Below are positions 58,772-64,000 of a DNA stretch of 64,000 bases, one piece after another. The translations under genes and the position numbers were made by a program. The notes beneath the pieces are model-generated. The model ran no database searches. It saw only the letters and a program-made list of their open reading frames with translations, and was not told the origin of the DNA. This DNA comes from Melampsora larici-populina 98AG31. Its lineage: Eukaryota; Basidiomycota; Pucciniomycetes; Pucciniales; Melampsoraceae. The stretch's first letter is position 1. Each line of letters begins with the position of its first letter. Where the stretch lies: NCBI RefSeq assembly GCF_000204055.1, contig NW_006768778.1:1146783-1210782 (forward strand). Reading direction: 5' to 3'.

Positions 58772-61700
58772 TTAGAACTTCCTCTTTAGATTATTACCCA
58801 GAGTAAAGTACCTGTCACATATGTGCAATCTTATCCCGTACAACAATATATTATTGTTTCCCACAATGAAGTACTGAGGTAGTCCCTCATTATCCATTAC
58901 GATGAACTTCATTACGGCGCGAATATTACCTCTCTTGTGTCCAAATACCACATTTGCAACGTAAGTTCCAATTGGTTTTAGCACAGATCCGTAACCTTTC
59001 CACTTTCCTGTATCCTCATTTACTAAGTTGTGTCTCCAATTTTGGTCAACTTTTTGTAAATAATTACTTGATACCACACTTCCGCCTGCCCCAGAATCAA
59101 GTACAATTGTGACTTCCTTCTGGTTCACCACGGCTGTGCACCTTGCTGGGCATACACTTGTAACTTTGCTAGGAGTTTGAACGTATTCTGCTTCTTGTAC
59201 GTCTCTCAACTGTCCTAGATCATCTGTCATAAAACAACCATGTAATATTTCTGTTTCCAAAATCATTACATCGTTTTCGTTGTTTTGAACATTATCATTC
59301 TCCACTAGGTCTTCCTCCTCTCCTGAATACACGTCTGATTCGTCCTCATCTCCGTCGATGTTTAGGATCTTATTACATGTGTGCCCAGGAACCCAAGGAC
59401 CCTTGCAACGGTGGCAAATTTTACTCTTAATTTTATCTTTTGAGTCGCCTTGTAATGGGATCGTGACTTTCTTTTTCTCAACAATATTATCGTCCTTTCT
59501 CCCAATATTATTGTTTGTCACTTCATTTCTCCACGGTCGACGAATATTGTTTGTGCTTGGTTTATTGACATTTTTCTGATTGGTCAATATTCTTTCACAA
59601 ATTGTCAAATATTCAGAGATATCCTCCACGTCCCTTGTACTAACACTTATTGTGTCCTGTACCTCTGTTGGAAGTTTCATTAAGATATGTTCTTTTATAT
59701 CATCACTGCTTGCCGATGGGTACAGTCAAACCCGCGCAAATGCATACCCGCGCAGGTGCATAACCCTTGATAATGCATAGAAAAAATCTAGAATCTTGAC
59801 GCTTTTTACTGCCAAATTTGACAACAGAAATGCATAACCCGTCAAAATGCATAGCAAAAGTCTTCCACCCAAATTATGCGTTTGCGCGGGTTTGACTGTA
59901 CAGTGATTCTAATTTTCTGTGTAATTCAGTCAGAAATTCAATAACTTCGTGACTATTATACGAAAACTTCATCTGGTGTAGTAACGTTAATTGGCGTTGT
60001 CTCCACACTGGCCCACCGAATTTCTTTTGTATCAAACTTTTCCAATGTTCCCAACTCTTTTGTCTGTGTTGTTTATGTACCGCACGATACCATGTGTACG
60101 CAACACCCTTAAGAATGGATGGAAGTTTTGATACTATTTCAGCATCGGGCATCCCATATGAATCCTGGAATGTATCGATTTTGTCTACGAAATCTACCCA
60201 GTCCTCATCCGGTTTACCACTAAATTTTGGATAACTATCAATTTTTGGATAGTTCCTTGGATTAGTGTACGGCGTAGATATTTCGATTACTTCAGAATCT
60301 GCTTTATATTTTGTGTCTTCCCTTGCACCCACGAACATATCTGTTTTTGTGTTTTCTAATTCTGACACACCCCGTTTTATCTCGGTCGGTATCTTTTCTA
60401 GGATATTTTTATCCTGCTCAGACTGCATTCGAGAGATATTACGGGCTACTCCATCAAGATGTTCCTTCATCTCCTGAAACTGCCGCGTAAAATCAATTTT
60501 TAACTCTCTGATACTTTGTCGTTCAGTTTCACGATTCAAAGTCAACTGCTCCATTGCTTCACACATATTGGTTGTGTCTCTGGTTAATTCCTCAGAGGCT
60601 GTACTCGTTATGTGCATTAATTTGGCAATGTTCTGTTGATCTCGTCTGTGTTGTTCCAATGCCTCCTCAAATGCTTCCAATTTGCTATCCAGCATATTGT
60701 TCATTTGTGTGACATCTTCAATCAGTTCTTGTACTGATGATATTTCATTCCTGAAGGCTTGTAAGCTTTCAGCTTGTGTCTTTAATTGGCCATTCATTGT
60801 GCCAAAATTTACTCTCATTACAGTCTCTAACTCAGCTAATCTTGTTATCATAGCATTGTAGTGTGGTAATGACAGTGATATTAAATTGCTCGAGGCAGAC
60901 TGACTTCTCAACCCAACGTTCACTTTAAGCGGACTAGATTGAGTAATCGGTTGGGATACAAGAGAATTTGGTACAATACTCGGTACAGAGCGCAAAGCAG
61001 TAGACTTGGTTATAACAGATGATAAAGGAATGGTAGCTACATTCGGAGCCGTCACATTTTCTTTACTAACATCATTCCTTCCGGAACCACGTAATTCTCC
61101 TGATCCATTACCATTGGTTGCGCCTGTGCCACCGGTTGAATTGGAACTATCGTACCCTTTCGATGCGGGTATGATGGGTTCAATTCGAGGTGTTGATGTT
61201 TCCGTTTGTTGGCGTAGTTGTCCACCATTACTGGTGGAGCCGACGCCATCGGAGCGCACGGTATGTTTGTCTTTGGGACGAACAAGGGCTTGGGGATGGG
61301 TTTCGTTTGTCTGGTGTGGTGGGATGTCCCTAGATATTGTATCTCGGGCTGAGGTTGGATTGGCATTCTCGCCAATCGAGCCTCTAAGTCCTCCACGTGG
61401 CTCTTCAGTTGAGCCACCTGACACTCGTAAGCAGCTACCGTCTCCCCCAGAATCTTGAGCTGTACGTCCCTTGGTTGGGTTAGGGCGAATCTCATGCCTC
61501 GTAGAGCTCGCCATTCTTCCCGACCTAAGTCCTGAAGTCATGGGAGGTGGTAAGTCAAACAAACCCTTTCCTCTTCTAGATGTAAGGGGTTTACTTACAT
61601 CCATTCCAACATTACTGTTGTTATTAGTCGGTTCGCCATGAATGACAACCTCGAGATCATCTTGATCATCATTCATGCTACTCATTCCTCCTGGAGCTTC

Positions 61701-61886
61701 CTCAGCCGCGGTCGCATCGTTCATCTCGGTATCAGTGTTGATACCCCCCACTTTTCCAGTAGCCTTGCTACCCTTCTTCCCACCTTTCTTAACCGTAGTT
61801 TCAGTGTTAGCGGAACTCATGGCCGGTACAGCGTTGATATCACTAGTAGACATATTCCAACTGGTGATATCAACGTCGTCGGCCAT
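58772..61886 (-). pseudogene. Chromovirus gag and protease, split by a pogo-type MITE
   Basis: From ATG 61886: a Ser/Thr/Gly-rich region, a coiled-coil-like part (EALEQHRRDQQNIAKLMH) and a retrotransposon gag core (YPKFSGKPDEDWVDFVDKID, VAYTWYRAV, HWKSLIQKKFGG, LTELHRKLESLY). Here the MITE 59723-59898 interrupts the frame and adds SQTRANA before TAA at 59874. Beyond it the same frame continues (SASSDDIKEHILMKLP), with a zinc-knuckle-like CHRCKGPWVPGHTC and protease motif VLDSGAGGSVVS, to TAA 58772-58774. The insertion plus TSD is 178 bp, and subtracting it restores one frame. The TAA lies directly before pol in the same frame, so protease and RT are separated by a single stop. Confidence 0.9.
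59723..59898. mobile_element. Pogo/Tc1-type MITE, 176 bp, inside gag
   Basis: The ends are CAGTCAAACCCGCGCAAA + TGCATA and the mirrored form with one mismatch (about 24 bp TIR); the TSD is TA (59721-59722, 59899-59900). Inside, the word TGCATA recurs several times on one strand, spaced irregularly, often behind CCCGCGCA or AAA, like repeated transposase-binding sites. No ORF. Confidence 0.92.
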
Positions 61887-62393
61887 GGCGATCGATTCAA
61901 ATGAGTTGTAAAGTTTGATTTAAGAACGCAACCTTTCGTTAGTTCTTATGTTCAACTTATCACAGGACTTCAACGAAGCGACGAAAACAAGAAAAACGAA
62001 CTTTGTAGTTTTAATAAAATCGGCGATTTTATGTTCGATTTCTTCGAATGATTGTTCGATTAACTATAACTATTTGCCAGTTAGTCTTTTACCCTTCTCG
62101 GAAGAGATACTATCACAACTTACAAGTTTTGATCTTGAGTTGTTAGACTAATTCGGCCGGATTGTTTGATCGCGAATGCAGATTTGATACATGCGAAAAG
62201 CTGGTATTTGGTATTTAAAAAGTACGAACGAATATCAGCACTGCTTTCTAATCTGTTTCTTATCGATATATCAATAAGCAATAGTCAGTTATCAGTGTCT
62301 AGGGCTCTTATAATGTGCAGATATGGTGCAATATTTATAAAAGTCCTTCGACGAGATAGTTTAAAGCCTAGTAAGTTCGGCCAGACCCCCAAT
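61887..62393 (-). other. 5' leader of the chromovirus with primer-binding site
   Basis: Between the 5' LTR and the gag ATG. TGGGGGTCTGGCCGAACTT at 62391-62373 is the likely tRNA primer site, two bases after the LTR end. No ORF. Confidence 0.75.
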
Positions 62394-63206
62394 TGTCAAC
62401 AAGCACGTTAATAGAACGTCGAGTGAACTAGGATTCACGGAATCTTCAAAGATCAAATCAAAAGAATAAAGAGGTGATTTCAAGATCAAGGCGTGGCTAT
62501 TACTAACCGGAGAGGATTTAACAGAAGTTGAACGGTAACTGGAGTAATATGGACGCGGATGATAGATTGAAAGCAACTAGTTTAAACTAATGTTTAGATT
62601 AATGATCTTCTCAGGAATGCAGAAACAAAAAACTAAGAGAAAACAAGGTGGTTCTTATACTCAAAACAAACATCACTCGAACAAAACAATTATCAAATAT
62701 CTGAAATAAGAACACGGAAATCCGTTAAGATGACATTTAATAAATCCCAAAGAGATCATCCACCGAACCTATAGTTCCCTTTTCAAGTAGTATCCCAAAA
62801 TCAAGGAGGTCATCACCCCATCCAGTCGTATGTAATCCCAGACCATTGGACTAACGTTTCCCAGGCGTTTATGTCCGAATTGGTTTTAGATGAATTTGAA
62901 ACTCGAGCTGGGTCCTCCAACCAACTCGAGAGTCAAGAACTGAGACTTCTACTCCCTTCAGGGGATCATAACTTCTTTAATTAATTCAATCTTACTTTCC
63001 ACAGTTAATTTGAATTAGTTAATGGATGTTATATAAAAAAGATATTATGAAAAATTTAAAATTATATGTAATGTAGAAAAGAATGATTCTGATGTAAAGT
63101 GAGAAAAGAGTAAAGAAAATATGACAGTAGTCTTTCATGTATGGTTCCGCGCTTCCATTTGTTAGTTAGAGGATATGTCACGTAGGGACATATGCCCTGG
63201 CTGACA
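62394..63206 (-). repeat. 5' LTR of the chromovirus
   Basis: 813 bp; on the minus strand starts TGTCAGCC at 63206 and ends TTGACA at 62394. Near-identical partner at 54684-55496. Confidence 0.95.
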
Positions 63207-63616
63207 GATACCATCTCAAGGAGAACTTTGTATCTAGATTCATTCTAGAAGCACTAAATTCAATAGCTGATTGTAATTAAATCAAGTTGACTAAAACTTT
63301 GCAATCACACTGTCAACTCAAACAATCTTTGGTTAACCTCAGTTCCAATTGTGACCTGTTTTTACCAAATTGCCTTCTGTAACAAAAATTGATAAATATC
63401 AAATAGATTATCAGATCCAATATCACATCTTTGTTGAGTTCTTGTAAACTTTGAGATATTGTTGATTAAAAGATTATTGCCTTTGGATTTTTTTTGATTT
63501 CTTTCAAGTAAAAAAACATCAGAACTAATTAAGAATCAAGAAAACAGATCTTGAATTCATTTCAGAACAGCCACCTGAAGTAGAAGGCAAAACTTCACAT
63601 CTGCCCCTTTATCATA

Positions 63617-64000
63617 ATGGCAGATTGGAATCCACCACCTCACCCTCGTAGCCGTAATGAGCCAGAACGTTATGGTAACCTCCAAACCACCAGCACCAGC
63701 CGGCCTGGAACTGATGGACCATGGTCAAAGATTGGATCCAGGGCAGGATCAACAGCCAGCAGTAAGCAAAGGGCAAATGAAGGCAAAGGCAAGCTTTCAA
63801 TTACCACTCAGGCTCTGCAAAAAGACTCAACAGACCTTCCGTTGACTACAGGAGTTGGTATAGTACAACCATCAGTGGCAGAAAATTTGAGCTCAGTAGT
63901 TGATCCATATGTTCGGTCTGAGAGTGGTCAAACCAGAAGCTCAGCAGCCGGAGACGGCCATGAACCACCAGCGGAACTCCCATCCGAGGTCACACCAAGG
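63617..64000 (+). CDS. Gag-like N-terminus of the outer LTR element (partial)
   Basis: ATG 63617 opens a frame with no stop through 128 codons to the window edge: MADWNPPPHPRSRNEPERYG, a Ser/Thr/Gly-rich region, then VVDPYVRSESGQ and PPAELPSEVTPR. Position after a long leader on the strand of the 5' LTR fits gag. The composition (Pro, Ser, Gly, polar) resembles the N-terminal part of the chromovirus gag, but no domain is reached before the sequence ends. Confidence 0.55.
   Translation, partial: MADWNPPPHPRSRNEPERYGNLQTTSTSRPGTDGPWSKIGSRAGSTASSKQRANEGKGKLSITTQALQKDSTDLPLTTGVGIVQPSVAENLSSVVDPYVRSESGQTRSSAAGDGHEPPAELPSEVTPR

Larger units (their letters stand above)
54684..63206 (-). mobile_element. 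Ty3/gypsy chromovirus, complete, young but damaged
   Basis: LTRs 54684-55496 and 62394-63206 are both 813 bp; by eye they differ at three positions (54799, 55055, 55114). TSD GATAC at 54679-54683 and 63207-63211. On the minus strand a primer-binding site TGGGGGTCTGGCCGAACTT (62391-62373) follows the 5' LTR, and GAGGGAG precedes the 3' LTR as polypurine tract. gag, protease, RT/RNase H and integrase-chromodomain all lie in one frame, broken by a MITE, a TAA and a TGA. Confidence 0.95.
52096..64000 (+). mobile_element. LTR retrotransposon (outer), split by the chromovirus; 3' end outside window
   Basis: The 5' LTR 52096-53123 starts TGTCAG and ends CTCACA. Two bases later TGGGGGCCTCATCCGGGT looks like a tRNA primer-binding site. 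A long non-coding leader (53124-54683, continuing after the nested element at 63212) leads to an open gag-like frame from ATG 63617. The element is interrupted at GATAC by the Ty3 element 54684-63206. Its LTR is related to the solo LTR at 16677-17981. Confidence 0.72.

Noticed and set aside
1..64000. CRISPR arrays, rRNA or tRNA genes
   Set aside because: No regularly spaced repeats and no tRNA or rRNA core sequences were noticed; the genome is eukaryotic. A tRNAscan run would be needed to exclude a tRNA formally.

Overview
The window looks like a chromosome piece from a repeat-rich basidiomycete, most likely a rust fungus (Pucciniales). This is an inference from the AT-rich intergenic DNA, many short GT-AG introns (often 50-110 bp) and a dense mix of nested Harbinger, Helitron, LTR and small foldback elements. 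Only four genes look like host genes; almost everything else is mobile DNA at several stages of decay. A 100-base N gap (10202-10301) marks an assembly join.

Layout. 1-3612 (minus): a PAS plus GATA-finger regulator of the White Collar-2 type, seven exons traced, C-terminus cut by the window edge. 3613-8203: no gene; CT/GA tracts and a foldback repeat. 8204-15571: a PIF/Harbinger element into whose right end a second PIF/Harbinger element (11881-15555) has jumped; each carries a transposase and a Myb/SANT-like partner gene. 16677-17981: solo LTR with a hAT-type MITE inside. 19093-19559: foldback element with relatives near 38.9 and 42.7 kb. About 20118-31387: an 11 kb Helitron with a spliced Rep/helicase gene (one nonsense codon) plus three mutually related small genes of an unrecognised family, one of them cut by a Mutator-type MITE. 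31677-34038 (minus): LrgB/PLGG1-like membrane protein. 36690-38760: decayed Ty1/copia pol. 43483-44761 (plus): seven-exon gene for a predicted secreted 239-residue protein, a candidate effector. 48200-51014 (plus): Fzo1 mitofusin. 52096-64000: an LTR retrotransposon whose leader is split by a young Ty3 chromovirus (54684-63206, TSD GATAC), which in turn is hit by a 176-bp pogo-type MITE.

How parts work together. In each Harbinger element the transposase and Myb-like partner face each other (convergent), as expected for the two-protein Harbinger system; element 2 keeps an intact partner but a dead transposase. In the Helitron the three small genes A, B and C share exon number, intron phases and an exon 3 of exactly 153 nt, so they are paralogues; they flank the Rep/helicase gene on both sides and are the best candidate here for an undescribed accessory function. 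Coordinates of spliced genes were derived by hand from frame, phase and GT/AG sites; no search was run.
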